48,374 nucleotides of DNA from WJLY01 sp964562405 (GTDB lineage: Bacteria; Joyebacterota; Joyebacteria; Joyebacterales; Joyebacteraceae): assembly GCA_964562405.1 (NCBI GenBank), contig CAZLTC010000012.1, positions 1 to 48,374 on the forward strand, given 5' to 3'. This document shows positions 38,190-46,902 of the stretch, in pieces; positions within the stretch are counted from its first letter, which is position 1, and each line of letters begins with the position of its first letter. A program made the translations under genes and the position numbers. Below the pieces are notes generated by a model, which was not told the DNA's origin, searched no databases, and was given only the letters and a program-made list of their open reading frames with translations.

Positions 38190-40979
38190 ATGAGACTGAG
38201 ACAGGCCATGGTGCTCCTGGCTCTCCTGGCTCTGGCGTCGTGCGCGACGCACGAGGAGTACGTCGAGCGCAAGATCGATCGAGCTGACGAGCTGGCCCGG
38301 CGCCGCAACTACGTCGGAGCGCAGTCGCTTCTTGAGGCCGCCATCTCGCGCGCCCCGGAGGACGTTCGGCTCGTTCTCGCCAAGGCGGACGTCTACATGA
38401 TGTCGCACGACTACGAGCCGGCCGCGTCGTGGTATTGGGAAGCGCTCAAGCTCGATCCCGTGAATCTGGATGCTGTCGTCGGCAGGTGGAGGGCGCAGAA
38501 CGATGTCGCAGAGGGTGACAGCGCGACATCGGCGGCGATTCGCTCCGAGGCTGACGCGCTCCTCGAAGCCGCCCCCGACAGCCTGTTCAACCTGTCGGCG
38601 TACGTTCAGGCCTATCATCTGCTGGGGCTGTCGGAGGACGTAGGGGCGGAGGCATCCAGGCTGAAGATGCTCTATCCCGGCAGCGAGTTCGCGGACGAGC
38701 TGATCAAGGAGGACGTCGACTGGATAGGCGTCGAGCGCGACGACGGGAAACGGCTCGAGATGGCCGACGCGTTTCTCGATAAGTACCCGGCGACGAGATG
38801 GCGGCCGAGGGTCCTGGCGCTCAAGCTCGTCTCGCTGCGGAGGCTCGGTCGTCACGACGATGTCCTTGAAGTCGGTCGCCTGTGGGCGGCCGCGAACCAG
38901 GACGATCCGGAGATCCTGGACATAGTCGCGAGCGCCATGACGACGAGTCGACGGGCGCCTGACGAGGCGGTCGCGCTCGCGCGGCGCGCCATAGAGCTGA
39001 CCCTGAAGGCCGGTGTCGATGTGGAAACGGACGCGGTCTCGGAGGAAGAGGAGGAGCGGTCGGACGCGAAGAGCCGGCGTGGCGTGACCGCAGCGCGCTC
39101 CGGGGGACCGCGCGAGACCGAACAGCAGCTGGCAGGCTACTACCTTACCCTTGCGAGAGCGCTCGTTCTGGCCGAGGACTTTCCGTCGGCCATGCAGGCG
39201 GCCCGAGACGGCATAGCGTTGCTCGACACGGGTCCGGACGAGGAGGAGACGGGAGCCGCCTGGTACTTCACGTTGGGGCAGGCGTTCGACGGGCTGGGGA
39301 GCGCAGATGCGGCATTCGACTCGTATCTGGAAGCCGTCGTCGCCGGCGGTCGCCAGAACCGTTGGCCCGCCCGCGCCGACACGGCCATGCGGTCCCTCTA
39401 CGAAACCGAGTTCTCGGCGCGCGCCGGCGGCGTGTCGCTCATCAAGTTCGCTCGCGACCGCCTGGAGTACGGTGGTCCTGTCTTCACGGACGTGACCGAG
39501 GCCTCCGGCCTGGCCGACCGGAGCGAGTCCCGCATAGCGTGGGGAGACTACGACGGCGATGGATACGATGACCTGCTGCTGTCCGGCCGAGTCCTAATGA
39601 GGAACATGCGCGGCGCGGGGTTCGCAGACGTGACAGAAGAGGCCGGTATTGGCGGGACCGGGACGAACGGCGGCGTGTGGGCCGACATCGACAACGACGG
39701 CGACCTCGACTTCTACGCGACGTCCGGCGCCACTGAAGGGGAGATGACGGACCGGCTGTGGCGAAACGAGGGCGACGGCACGTTCAGCGACGTGACGGAG
39801 TCGGCAGGCGGCGTCACCGACCTGTACACCACCGAGGGAGCAGCCTGGGGCGACTTCAACGGGGACGGGTTCGTCGATCTATACCTGGCCAGCTACGAGC
39901 GTCCGCGCACTGAGACTTTCGAGGACTACGGTGTGGGGTTCCCCGACATTCTCTACGCCAACCGTGGTGACGGAACCTTCCACAACGTCACGCACACCAT
40001 GGGACTCGTTCCCCCGTTCGGTAAGGACCTCTCCGGGCGCGGCGTGAACTGGGGCGACTACGACAACGACGGGGACCTGGATATCTACGTGTCCAACTAC
40101 CGGCTCCAGGAGAACTTCCTCTGGAGGAACGAGGGCGGTGCCGGCTTCGTGGACGTTGCGCCGGAGCTTGGCGTGTCGGGGACCGAGACCGATGGGTGGT
40201 GGGGGCACACGATAGGCTCTGAGTGGGGAGACATGGACAACGACGGGGACCTGGATCTCTTCTGCGCGAACCTGGCCCACCCCCGCTACATAGAGGTCTC
40301 GGACAAGTCGATGCTGTATCGTAACATGCTCGGAGGCGACGGGCGCTTTCCGGGCGATGCGTTCATCGAGCGCCGCGCGGAAGCCGGCATCAAGTACGCC
40401 GAGACTCACTCGGACCCCTCATGGGGCGACGTCGACAACGACGGCGATCTCGATCTGTTCATCACGTCGATCTACCCTGACTGCGCCACGTTCCTGTATC
40501 TCAATGACGGACGGGGAGATTTCACCGATGCCACGTGGTTCTCCGGAGTGCGGTCGTTCAACGGGTGGGGCGCTGCGATGAGCGACTACGACCTCGACGG
40601 CGATCTGGACATCGGTGTGGCGAGCGGCTCCGGCTTCCATCTCTTCAGGAACGACGGACCCGCACGCGGCACCGGAACGGGCAGGAGCCACTGGCTGGCC
40701 GTGCGCTGCGTCGGCAGCGGCTCCAATGCCGCCGGGATCGGCGCAAGGGTCACGGTTCGGTCGGGTCGCATCACGCAGATGCGGGAGATCGAAGGTGGGA
40801 AGGGGACGACCAGCCAGCACTCGATGACCGCCCACTTCGGGCTCGGGCGAAGAGACGACCCGGTCGAGGTCGAGGTGAGGTTCCTCGGTGGAGAGACCGT
40901 GGACCTGGAGGGTGTGGAGGTCGACAGAATGGTGATCGTCGTGGAACCGGGCTCGGCCGAGGGCGGGGGGACGAAGTGA
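38190..40979 (+). CDS. Lipoprotein with TPR region, FG-GAP/VCBS repeats and ASPIC/UnbV C-terminus
   Basis: 929 residues. ATG 38190 follows GGGAGGA and begins a lipoprotein signal with lipobox L-A-S-C. Residues about 20-420 are TPR-like helical repeats (L-L-E-A-A-I-S-R-A-P-E-D). Residues about 440-830 hold at least six FG-GAP calcium motifs of the form W-G-D-Y/V/M-D-N-D-G-D-L-D-L. The end (G-A-R-V-T-V-R-S-G, E-G-G-K-G-T-T-S-Q, H-F-G-L-G) is the ASPIC/UnbV domain often found after such repeats. Probably an outer-membrane or surface protein; the binding partner is unknown. Confidence 0.88.
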   Translation: MRLRQAMVLLALLALASCATHEEYVERKIDRADELARRRNYVGAQSLLEAAISRAPEDVRLVLAKADVYMMSHDYEPAASWYWEALKLDPVNLDAVVGRWRAQNDVAEGDSATSAAIRSEADALLEAAPDSLFNLSAYVQAYHLLGLSEDVGAEASRLKMLYPGSEFADELIKEDVDWIGVERDDGKRLEMADAFLDKYPATRWRPRVLALKLVSLRRLGRHDDVLEVGRLWAAANQDDPEILDIVASAMTTSRRAPDEAVALARRAIELTLKAGVDVETDAVSEEEEERSDAKSRRGVTAARSGGPRETEQQLAGYYLTLARALVLAEDFPSAMQAARDGIALLDTGPDEEETGAAWYFTLGQAFDGLGSADAAFDSYLEAVVAGGRQNRWPARADTAMRSLYETEFSARAGGVSLIKFARDRLEYGGPVFTDVTEASGLADRSESRIAWGDYDGDGYDDLLLSGRVLMRNMRGAGFADVTEEAGIGGTGTNGGVWADIDNDGDLDFYATSGATEGEMTDRLWRNEGDGTFSDVTESAGGVTDLYTTEGAAWGDFNGDGFVDLYLASYERPRTETFEDYGVGFPDILYANRGDGTFHNVTHTMGLVPPFGKDLSGRGVNWGDYDNDGDLDIYVSNYRLQENFLWRNEGGAGFVDVAPELGVSGTETDGWWGHTIGSEWGDMDNDGDLDLFCANLAHPRYIEVSDKSMLYRNMLGGDGRFPGDAFIERRAEAGIKYAETHSDPSWGDVDNDGDLDLFITSIYPDCATFLYLNDGRGDFTDATWFSGVRSFNGWGAAMSDYDLDGDLDIGVASGSGFHLFRNDGPARGTGTGRSHWLAVRCVGSGSNAAGIGARVTVRSGRITQMREIEGGKGTTSQHSMTAHFGLGRRDDPVEVEVRFLGGETVDLEGVEVDRMVIVVEPGSAEGGGTK

Positions 40980-41794
40980 GCGCCGACTCTACGACAAGGG
41001 GACGCGAGGAAGAGCTCAGAGAGCGGCTGCATCGTCTTGAGGGCACGTTCCGCTCCGTGAGCCGCGGGACGCGGCGGGTGCCCGCGGCGCTGGAGGAGCT
41101 CGATGGCGTCGTAGAGCGAGATGGTGTGCTCGTCGTCGAGCGCTCCGCATCGTCGCTCATGACCGAGCGGGCGAGCCGCGCCTTCATTGAGCGCGCCATA
41201 CGCGCCCGGCGGGAGGCGGAGAGGCGAGAGGACATGGACGAGGAGGTGCGACGGCTCATTCTGAGCCCTGGCGGCGCGCTCTTCCTCGACACGGAGACCA
41301 CTGGTCTGGGCAGCGCCATGGTCTTCATGCTCGGCTCCATGCGCATCACCGACTCCGGGATGGTCGTCAGGCAGGTTTTCGCCCGCGACTACTCCGAAGA
41401 GCGTGCGCTCATCGACGCGTGGACGAGGATGCTCGGTGAGGCCGAGATGCTCGTGTCATTCAACGGGAAGTCCTTCGATCTCCCTGTGCTTCGGGATAGG
41501 GTCGGCTTCCACGGACTGGAGACCTCTCACGAGCCCCCACACCTGGATCTTCTCCACACATCGCGCCGGAGGTGGAAGAACGTGCTTCCTGACTGCAGGC
41601 TGCAGACACTCGAGTGGAGCGTCTGCGGGCGGCGCAGGACCGGAGACATCCCCGGCGATGAGATACCGGCGGCCTACCACCGGTTCGTGAGGACGGGAGA
41701 CCCCGGTGACATGCTTGCGGTGTTTCACCACAACGCGCTCGACCTGATCACGCTCGCCGACATCGCGGCTGCGCTTGCGGGGCCCCCGGAGTGA
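40976..41794 (+). CDS. mrfB: MrfB/YprB-type RNase H-like exonuclease
   Basis: 272 residues, starting at a GTG that overlaps the previous stop (GTGA). The DEDD-type nuclease core reads F-L-D-T-E-T-T-G-L (Asp105, Glu107), S-F-N-G-K-S-F-D-L-P-V-L (Asp168), L-D-L-L-H-T-S (Asp191) and H-H-N-A-L-D-L (Asp256). The N-terminal 90 residues are charged and helical. In Bacillus subtilis YprB (MrfB) is the metal-dependent exonuclease partner of the YprA (MrfA) helicase. Here the two are 4.8 kb apart with other genes between. Confidence 0.85.
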   Translation: MSADSTTRGREEELRERLHRLEGTFRSVSRGTRRVPAALEELDGVVERDGVLVVERSASSLMTERASRAFIERAIRARREAERREDMDEEVRRLILSPGGALFLDTETTGLGSAMVFMLGSMRITDSGMVVRQVFARDYSEERALIDAWTRMLGEAEMLVSFNGKSFDLPVLRDRVGFHGLETSHEPPHLDLLHTSRRRWKNVLPDCRLQTLEWSVCGRRRTGDIPGDEIPAAYHRFVRTGDPGDMLAVFHHNALDLITLADIAAALAGPPE

Positions 41795-41836
41795 TGCCAT
41801 CGCGCGGGACGCGTCCGCCGAGATCATCTGGGTTGT

Positions 41837-41901
41837 TGTGGATAACCTGTAGATAAGGTCGTGCACGGGCGGTTGACAGACCTTGAAGACAAGTGGACTA
41901 C
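41837..41901 (+). promoter_or_regulatory. Tandem DnaA-type boxes and possible promoter before the 2-oxoacid oxidoreductase genes
   Basis: TGTGGATAA (41837-41845), the complement of TTATCCACA, matches the strong DnaA box exactly. TGTAGATAA (41848-41856) is a one-mismatch copy in the same orientation 11 bp on, about one helical turn. TTGACA follows at 41873-41878; the hexamer 17 bp later, GACTAC (41896-41901), is a poor -10. Confidence 0.4.
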
Positions 41902-41962
41902 CGGTGTGACCTTGCGATCTGCGACGGGGGTCAGCTGGAGCTGAGGCACGGGAGGAGCCGTC

Positions 41963-42355
41963 ATGAGCGGTGGAGGAGTGTTCACGTTCATCGTGGGTGG
42001 ACGGGCCGGAGCCGGCACGAAGAAGGCCGGGGCAGTGGCGTCGGACCACTTCGCGTCCATGGGACGACACGTGTTCCAGATGGACGACTATCCGAGTCTG
42101 ATACGCGGCGGGCACAACTTCACGGTGTCGAGTACGTCGACGGATCCGGTCCTCAGTCACTACATGAGCGCGGATCTCGTCGTCGTGCTCGACAAGCGCA
42201 GCCTGGATACGCACCGCGACCATCTGCGCGAGGGTGGGGTGCTGGTATACAACTCGGATGACGTGGACGCCGCTGCCGCCGAAGGAACCAGGGCAGGCGT
42301 CGCAATCGGCGTCCCGATGACGACGGAGGCCAAGAAGCACACCGACCCGGAGCTT
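41963..42355 (+). CDS. korA: 2-oxoacid:ferredoxin oxidoreductase, gamma/alpha subunit, N-terminal part
   Basis: About 131 residues of the gamma-type domain before the assembly gap: F-I-V-G-G-R-A-G-A-G, D-D-Y-P-S-L-I-R-G-G-H-N-F and D-L-V-V-V-L-D-K are characteristic. In many anaerobes this domain is fused to the alpha domain, which resumes after the gap. The complex converts 2-oxoacids plus CoA to acyl-CoA, CO2 and reduced ferredoxin. ATG 41963 follows GGGAGGAG. Confidence 0.85.
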
Positions 42356-42455
42356 NNNNNNNNNNNNNNNNNNNNNNNNNNNNNNNNNNNNNNNNNNNNN
42401 NNNNNNNNNNNNNNNNNNNNNNNNNNNNNNNNNNNNNNNNNNNNNNNNNNNNNNN
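42356..42455. other. Assembly gap, 100 N
   Basis: Exactly 100 N within the korA-like gene. The true gap length is unknown: the flanking frames differ if the gap is taken literally, consistent with a placeholder length. Confidence 0.95.
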
Positions 42456-43436
42456 CAGGACCTGGGCGTCAACGTCATGCACCCGGAGAGTGAGATCGCC
42501 GCCATCAACATCGCGCTGGGCGCCGCGTCGATGGGGGCCAGGAGCATGGTCGGAACGAGCGGGGGAGGCTTCGCGCTCATGGAGGAGGCATTCTCGCTGG
42601 CCGGGATGGCCGAGGTCCCGATACTGTGTGTCCTGTCCTCACGCCCGGGTCCCTCGACGGGTGTCCCGACGTACACGGAGCAGGCGGACCTCAGGTTCGC
42701 ACTCGCCCAGGGCCACGGGGACTTCGTCCGGGTCGTCGCGTCGCCCGGGAGCGTCGAGGAGGCCTACCGCCTCTCTGCTGAGATGCTCGCGCTGGTGTGG
42801 GAATTCCAGATCCCCGGCATTCTGCTCACGGAGAAGCACCTTTCCGAGAGCAGGGTGACCGTCGACATCGACACGTCCGACGCGGCGTGGGTGGAGCCGG
42901 TGATGCACAAGGGTGGCGAGTACAAGCGCTACAGATTTACCGACACCGGCGTGTCTCCGCTTCTTCATCCTCCGTCCGACCAGCTCATCAAATGGACGAG
43001 CTACGAGCACGACGAGCTTGGTCTGACCACTGAGCGGGGCGACGAGATCGTCGGCATGCACGAGAAGCGCGGAAGAAAGCTGCCGGCGTTGATCGGGCGT
43101 CTCAAGGGCATGACGACGGTCAGGCGCTATGGGAGCGGTGGCCCGACGATAGTGACCTACGGATCGACGACCCTCTCCGTCCGTGAGGCGTTGCGCGCTG
43201 GTGGCATCGATGCCACCGTGGTGCAGCCCGTCTACCTGCAGCCGTTCCCGGAGTGGGAGCTTTCGGGCCTGCGCGGGTCTGCGCCCGTGGTTGTGGAGCA
43301 GAGCGCGTCGGGCCAGTTCGCCACGCTCCTCAGAGACAAGCTGGGCGTGGAGCCGTCGGCCGTCATACGGAGGTACGACGGGCGGCCGTTCGAGCCCGAC
43401 GAGCTGGCCTCGCAGCTGCGCGAGGCCACGCGATGA
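42456..43436 (+). CDS. korA: 2-oxoacid:ferredoxin oxidoreductase, alpha domain (C-terminal part)
   Basis: About 326 residues continuing the alpha subunit: H-P-E-S-E-I-A-A-I-N-I-A-L-G-A, V-G-T-S-G-G-G-F-A-L-M-E-E, P-G-P-S-T-G-V-P-T-Y-T-E-Q-A-D-L and G-H-G-D-F match the pyrimidine-side TPP domain. A transketolase-C-like domain ends the protein (V-V-E-Q-S-A-S-G-Q-F). The ATG at 42477 is internal, since homology extends to the gap edge. The 2-oxoglutarate versus other 2-oxoacid preference is not certain. Confidence 0.85.
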   Translation, partial: QDLGVNVMHPESEIAAINIALGAASMGARSMVGTSGGGFALMEEAFSLAGMAEVPILCVLSSRPGPSTGVPTYTEQADLRFALAQGHGDFVRVVASPGSVEEAYRLSAEMLALVWEFQIPGILLTEKHLSESRVTVDIDTSDAAWVEPVMHKGGEYKRYRFTDTGVSPLLHPPSDQLIKWTSYEHDELGLTTERGDEIVGMHEKRGRKLPALIGRLKGMTTVRRYGSGGPTIVTYGSTTLSVREALRAGGIDATVVQPVYLQPFPEWELSGLRGSAPVVVEQSASGQFATLLRDKLGVEPSAVIRRYDGRPFEPDELASQLREATR

Positions 43437-43464
43437 GTTCAGCCACTCAATGGAGGCATGACCG

Positions 43465-44322
43465 ATGACAGACCGGGACCTCAAGACGTACGCCGAGAAC
43501 ACGTGGTGCGTAGGCTGCGGCAACTTCGGCATTCTGAGCGCCGTCAGGGGGGCGGTGAAGCTGCTCGAGGAGCGGGGGGTTGGAAGGGACGCGCTCGTCA
43601 TGACCGCCGGCATCGGATGCCACGCCAAGATCTTCGACTACGTGGCCCTGTCGGGCTTCTACTCGCTGCACGGCCGCGCCATGGCCACGGCGCAGGGACT
43701 CAAGCTCGCGAACCCGGATCTCAGGGTCGTCGCCTTCTGCGGCGACGGGGACGCGTTCGGCGAGGGCGTAGCGCACATGATGCATGCGGCGAAGCGCAAC
43801 GCGAACATCACGGTTGTCGTTCACGACAACGGCGTCTACGCGCTCACGACCGGGCAGCGCACGCCGACGAGTCCGCGCGGCTTCAAGGGGCCGTCGACGC
43901 CGCGAGGCAATCAGGAAGATCCATGGAATCCCCTGGTGCTCATGCTGGAGGCGGGCGCGACGTTCGTCGCGCGCGGCTACTCCGGGATGGTGGAGCATCT
44001 GTCCGACCTGATCGCCCAGGCCGTCGAGCATGATGGATTCTCGTTCATACAGGTGCTGCAGCCGAGCGTCACCTTCACCGACCGTTATGCCGAGTACAAC
44101 GACCTGGTGACACCGATGGAGGGCGGGCCCCTCGGGTTCGAGGACGCGCTCGCGCTTGCCAGGAAGACTGACACGCTGCCGGCTGGCGTCTACTACAAGG
44201 TCGAGAAGCCCTCGTACGAGCGAGAGCTGCTTGGTGACAGGAACCCGGTGCGCGACCGTCGTAGACGAGAAGAGCGGATCGAGATGGTGCGCAAGGTGAT
44301 GGCCGGAGGAAGTGGCAAGTGA
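43465..44322 (+). CDS. korB: 2-oxoacid:ferredoxin oxidoreductase, beta subunit
   Basis: 285 residues, TPP-binding subunit. W-C-V-G-C-G-N-F-G begins the fold, G-I-G-C-H follows, and the TPP/Mg motif is G-D-G-D-A-F...N with V-V-H-D-N-G-V-Y-A-L-T-T-G-Q. T-P-T-S-P-R-G is the usual loop after it. Only two Cys of an Fe-S-type set are seen near the N-terminus, as in KorB. It forms the complex with the upstream gamma/alpha subunit. Its stop overlaps the next GTG. Confidence 0.9.
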   Translation: MTDRDLKTYAENTWCVGCGNFGILSAVRGAVKLLEERGVGRDALVMTAGIGCHAKIFDYVALSGFYSLHGRAMATAQGLKLANPDLRVVAFCGDGDAFGEGVAHMMHAAKRNANITVVVHDNGVYALTTGQRTPTSPRGFKGPSTPRGNQEDPWNPLVLMLEAGATFVARGYSGMVEHLSDLIAQAVEHDGFSFIQVLQPSVTFTDRYAEYNDLVTPMEGGPLGFEDALALARKTDTLPAGVYYKVEKPSYERELLGDRNPVRDRRRREERIEMVRKVMAGGSGK

Positions 44323-44888
44323 CCGTCAAGGAGACGATAGAGAAACGCAGGGCGCACCGCTCTCTCATTCCTGCTGACGTTAGCGATGAGCTTGTCTCCG
44401 ACCTCGTCGATTGTGCGCGCATCGCACCGTCCTGCTTCAACAACCAGCCGTGGAGATACGTGTTCGTCCGTGAACGCGATGCGCTCGAGCGTGTGTTCGG
44501 GGCGCTGTCCGAGGGCAACAAGTGGGCCACGGCCGCCTCCATGATCATCGGTGTGGCAAGCAGGGCAGACTTTGACTGCCAGATAGCTGGCAGGGAGTAC
44601 TTCCTGTTCGACACGGGCATGGCAACGGCCTTCATCATACTCAGGGCGACCGAGTTGGGCCTGGTGGCCCACCCGATCGCCGGGTTCAGCGAGAAGAAGG
44701 CCAGGGCCGCGATGCGTGTTCCGGATGACATGCGTCTCATCACGCTCGTGATCGTGGGGAAGCACTCCGATGAGATAGGTTCTCTTCTGAGCGAACACCA
44801 GGCGGAGGTCGAACCCAGGAGACCCGAGCGCAAGCCTGCCGTAGAGATAGCGTTCCATGATGTCTGGAAGGAGGGCTCGAATGAGTGA
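44319..44888 (+). CDS. Nitroreductase-family FMN oxidoreductase
   Basis: 189 residues. I-E-K-R-R-A-H-R-S-L (FMN phosphate-binding Arg residues), A-P-S-C-F-N-N-Q-P-W-R-Y and G-L-V-A-H-P-I-A-G-F are nitroreductase hallmarks. The GTG at 44319 overlaps the korB stop (GTGA), so it is translationally coupled to the oxidoreductase. Coupling to ferredoxin chemistry is possible; the substrate is unknown. Confidence 0.85.
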   Translation: MTVKETIEKRRAHRSLIPADVSDELVSDLVDCARIAPSCFNNQPWRYVFVRERDALERVFGALSEGNKWATAASMIIGVASRADFDCQIAGREYFLFDTGMATAFIILRATELGLVAHPIAGFSEKKARAAMRVPDDMRLITLVIVGKHSDEIGSLLSEHQAEVEPRRPERKPAVEIAFHDVWKEGSNE

Positions 44889-45654
44889 GTCGCGGAGCGG
44901 CGGGACCAGGGGCCCCACGGTTCTCATTGTTACCGTACTGGCGACCGTGGTGGTGCTGGCGATGGCCGGGTGCGCGGGGGGCGAGAAGGCGGACGAGCAG
45001 CGATCGGCGGCAATGGACAGTGTGGCCAACGCCGGTGGCGTGGGCCAGGAGATGACGGAGTACGAGGGCATTCCCCTCAACACGTTCTACCGCACGTACG
45101 ACAACTCGATCGAGGGGCCGCAGAAGGCGGACCTGTCGACGTACAGGCTCGAGGTCGGCGGGATGGTCGAGCACCCTCTGTCGCTCACATATGACGAAGT
45201 GCTGGACCACGAGTGGCAGACCCGGCTGCTTACGCTCTTCTGCGTCGAGGGGTGGCAGGAGCGGCTCGTCTTCGAGGGCGTGAGACTCGCGGACGTGCTT
45301 GAGCCCGCCGGGCCGGAAACGGGGGTTACGACGATCATCTTCCGCGCCGCGGACGGCTACTCCAGCTCTCTGCCGTACGAAGACGTGCAGCGCCTGGACC
45401 TGATGCTGGCGGCGAAGATAAACGGTCTTCCGCTGGACGAGATGCGTGGGATGCCGTTCCAACTGGTGGCGGACACCAAGTTAGGTTACAAGTGGATCAA
45501 GTGGGTTACCAGCATCGAGCTTTCCGATGAGCCGTTTTCGGGATTCTGGGAGTCCCGCGGGTATTCGAACGTGGCCGATGTACAGAAGAACCGTATCGAG
45601 CGCGAGCGCGGGCTCGTGGAGAAGCAGCTTCCCTCGACCCCAACGCCTGATTGA
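44881..45654 (+). CDS. Sulfite-oxidase-like molybdopterin-binding lipoprotein
   Basis: 257 residues. The signal ends in the lipobox L-A-M-A-G-C. The body is a single sulfite-oxidase-type molybdopterin domain: Y-R-L-E-V-G-G-M-V-E-H-P-L-S-L-T-Y, then L-F-C-V-E-G-W with the Mo-coordinating Cys, F-E-G-V-R-L-A-D-V-L and K-L-G-Y-K-W-I-K-W-V. There is no Mo-co dimerisation domain, as in YedY/MsrP-like proteins, but MsrP is Tat-exported while this has a lipoprotein signal and no twin-Arg motif. The ATG overlaps the nitroreductase end by 8 bp. Confidence 0.87.
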   Translation: MSESRSGGTRGPTVLIVTVLATVVVLAMAGCAGGEKADEQRSAAMDSVANAGGVGQEMTEYEGIPLNTFYRTYDNSIEGPQKADLSTYRLEVGGMVEHPLSLTYDEVLDHEWQTRLLTLFCVEGWQERLVFEGVRLADVLEPAGPETGVTTIIFRAADGYSSSLPYEDVQRLDLMLAAKINGLPLDEMRGMPFQLVADTKLGYKWIKWVTSIELSDEPFSGFWESRGYSNVADVQKNRIERERGLVEKQLPSTPTPD

Positions 45655-45692
45655 CGATTCCCACCTCGTAGTTTACTGTCCCAGTAATGTCC

Positions 45693-45715
45693 GGGAGGCC
45701 CCAGGTGGGCCTCCC
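45693..45715 (+). terminator. Hairpin terminator after the molybdopterin lipoprotein
   Basis: GGGAGGCC (45693-45700) pairs perfectly with GGCCTCCC (45708-45715) around CCAGGTG. Only a short C/T-rich tail follows. Confidence 0.5.
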
Positions 45716-45823
45716 CTCGTCCACGCGATGCTCGGGCCGGGGCCCGAGGCGGTCGCGCGGACGAGGGTTCGGACGGCCGTCGACACGCTGTCGTCACGTC
45801 AGCCGTCTGTCAACGGAGGCGCA

Positions 45824-46666
45824 ATGAGGTTCACTTCTACGGCGGTCCTTCTGGCAGCAGTGCTTCTTGCCGCCGCATCAGCCGTGGCCGCTCCCATCGT
45901 CGGCGCAAGCGCGAACACGCTTCGGGCGGGGCAGTTCATGATCGACGGGTGGTTTACGTGGCGGGACTACACGTGGATGTACGAGGACAGCTCGGAGACC
46001 TGGCTGACCCTGTCCTCGGAGAGGACGCTCACGGCAGGCACGATCGCTCCGAGGATCTGCTACGGCGTCACCGACTGGCTGTCCCTGCGGGCGGGTATCT
46101 CCATCGAGGACAGGTACATCGACTTCCAGGACGTGGACGATACGAGGTCCAGCACCGGGCTCGGCGACTTCGTGCTCGACCCGAAGATTCGCATCTACCA
46201 GGGCGAGGACGGATATCCGCGCGCCGCGCTCATCGTCGGCGTCAGAGTGCCTACAGGTGACGCCGATGCGGACGTGCCGCTCTCGGACGGGTCGACCGAT
46301 TATCTGGCCGGCGCGGCGATCACCCAAAGGTCGGGAAATTTCATGGCGCACGCCTGTCTGACATACTGGCTGAACGGCGAGAGCGACAACGGCGTGGACG
46401 TGAAGGACGTGTGGGTGGGAAGTTTATCGCTCGAGACGCCCATCGACGACAGCTGGTCGATGCTCTGGGAGGCGAAGGGCTACGTCGGGTCGGAAGACTC
46501 GGGCTACCAGAGGCTCTACGTATGCCCCGGGATATCGTGGAACGGTGAGCGCGCGACGGTAGGGGTGTCGGCGATGGTCTCGGCCTATCGTAAGGGCGAC
46601 CCGGCGATCAGCTCTTCGGACTTCGACTGGGCGCCGTACGCCCGCTTCTACTACAGGTTCTTCTAG
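45824..46666 (+). CDS. Outer-membrane beta-barrel (porin/transporter-like) protein
   Basis: 280 residues with a signal peptide (M-R-F-T-S-T-A...A-V-A-A-P). Alternating aromatic/hydrophobic strands (G-W-F-T-W-R-D-Y-T-W, L-S-L-R-A-G-I-S-I-E-D-R, R-A-A-L-I-V-G-V-R-V-P-T-G) and a terminal aromatic residue (A-R-F-Y-Y-R-F-F) are typical of outer-membrane barrels of the phenol-degradation-MetA-like transporter group. GGAGG precedes the ATG. The transported substrate is unknown. Confidence 0.72.
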   Translation: MRFTSTAVLLAAVLLAAASAVAAPIVGASANTLRAGQFMIDGWFTWRDYTWMYEDSSETWLTLSSERTLTAGTIAPRICYGVTDWLSLRAGISIEDRYIDFQDVDDTRSSTGLGDFVLDPKIRIYQGEDGYPRAALIVGVRVPTGDADADVPLSDGSTDYLAGAAITQRSGNFMAHACLTYWLNGESDNGVDVKDVWVGSLSLETPIDDSWSMLWEAKGYVGSEDSGYQRLYVCPGISWNGERATVGVSAMVSAYRKGDPAISSSDFDWAPYARFYYRFF

Positions 46667-46709
46667 GCCGCGGTCGTCTTGCGGCGTCCCCCCTCGCCGA
46701 AGTGAAGGC

Positions 46710-46731
46710 GGCGGGCCAGGGGCCGCCCGCC
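46710..46731 (+). terminator. GC-rich hairpin after the porin-like gene
   Basis: GGCGGGC (46710-46716) pairs with GCCCGCC (46725-46731). It lies between the outer-membrane protein and the symporter pair. There is no T-tract, so it may end transcription or only structure the leader. Confidence 0.4.
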
Positions 46732-46785
46732 GGGCCATGGCCTGCTGCCGGATGCAACATCCCCCCACCTGACGGAGGTTGTCTC

Positions 46786-46902
46786 ATGCCTGGACCGCTG
46801 GGCCTCCCGTGGCCGACATTCTCTGCCTTCCTCGTCGTGGCTGCCAGCGTGGTTCTCTCGATCGTGTGGGCTGCGGTCGTGGGGAGAGGGGGCAAGGAGT
46901 GA
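46786..46902 (+). CDS. Small accessory membrane protein of the symporter
   Basis: A 38-residue protein with one transmembrane helix (about residues 13-33) and a basic end (G-R-G-G-K-E). ATG 46786 has GGAGG seven bases upstream; a longer frame from 46702 lacks an SD. Its stop overlaps the GTG of the sodium:solute symporter (GTGA). Short single-helix proteins encoded just before SSS symporters are known as symporter small accessory proteins, and this matches in size, position and topology. Confidence 0.75.
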   Translation: MPGPLGLPWPTFSAFLVVAASVVLSIVWAAVVGRGGKE

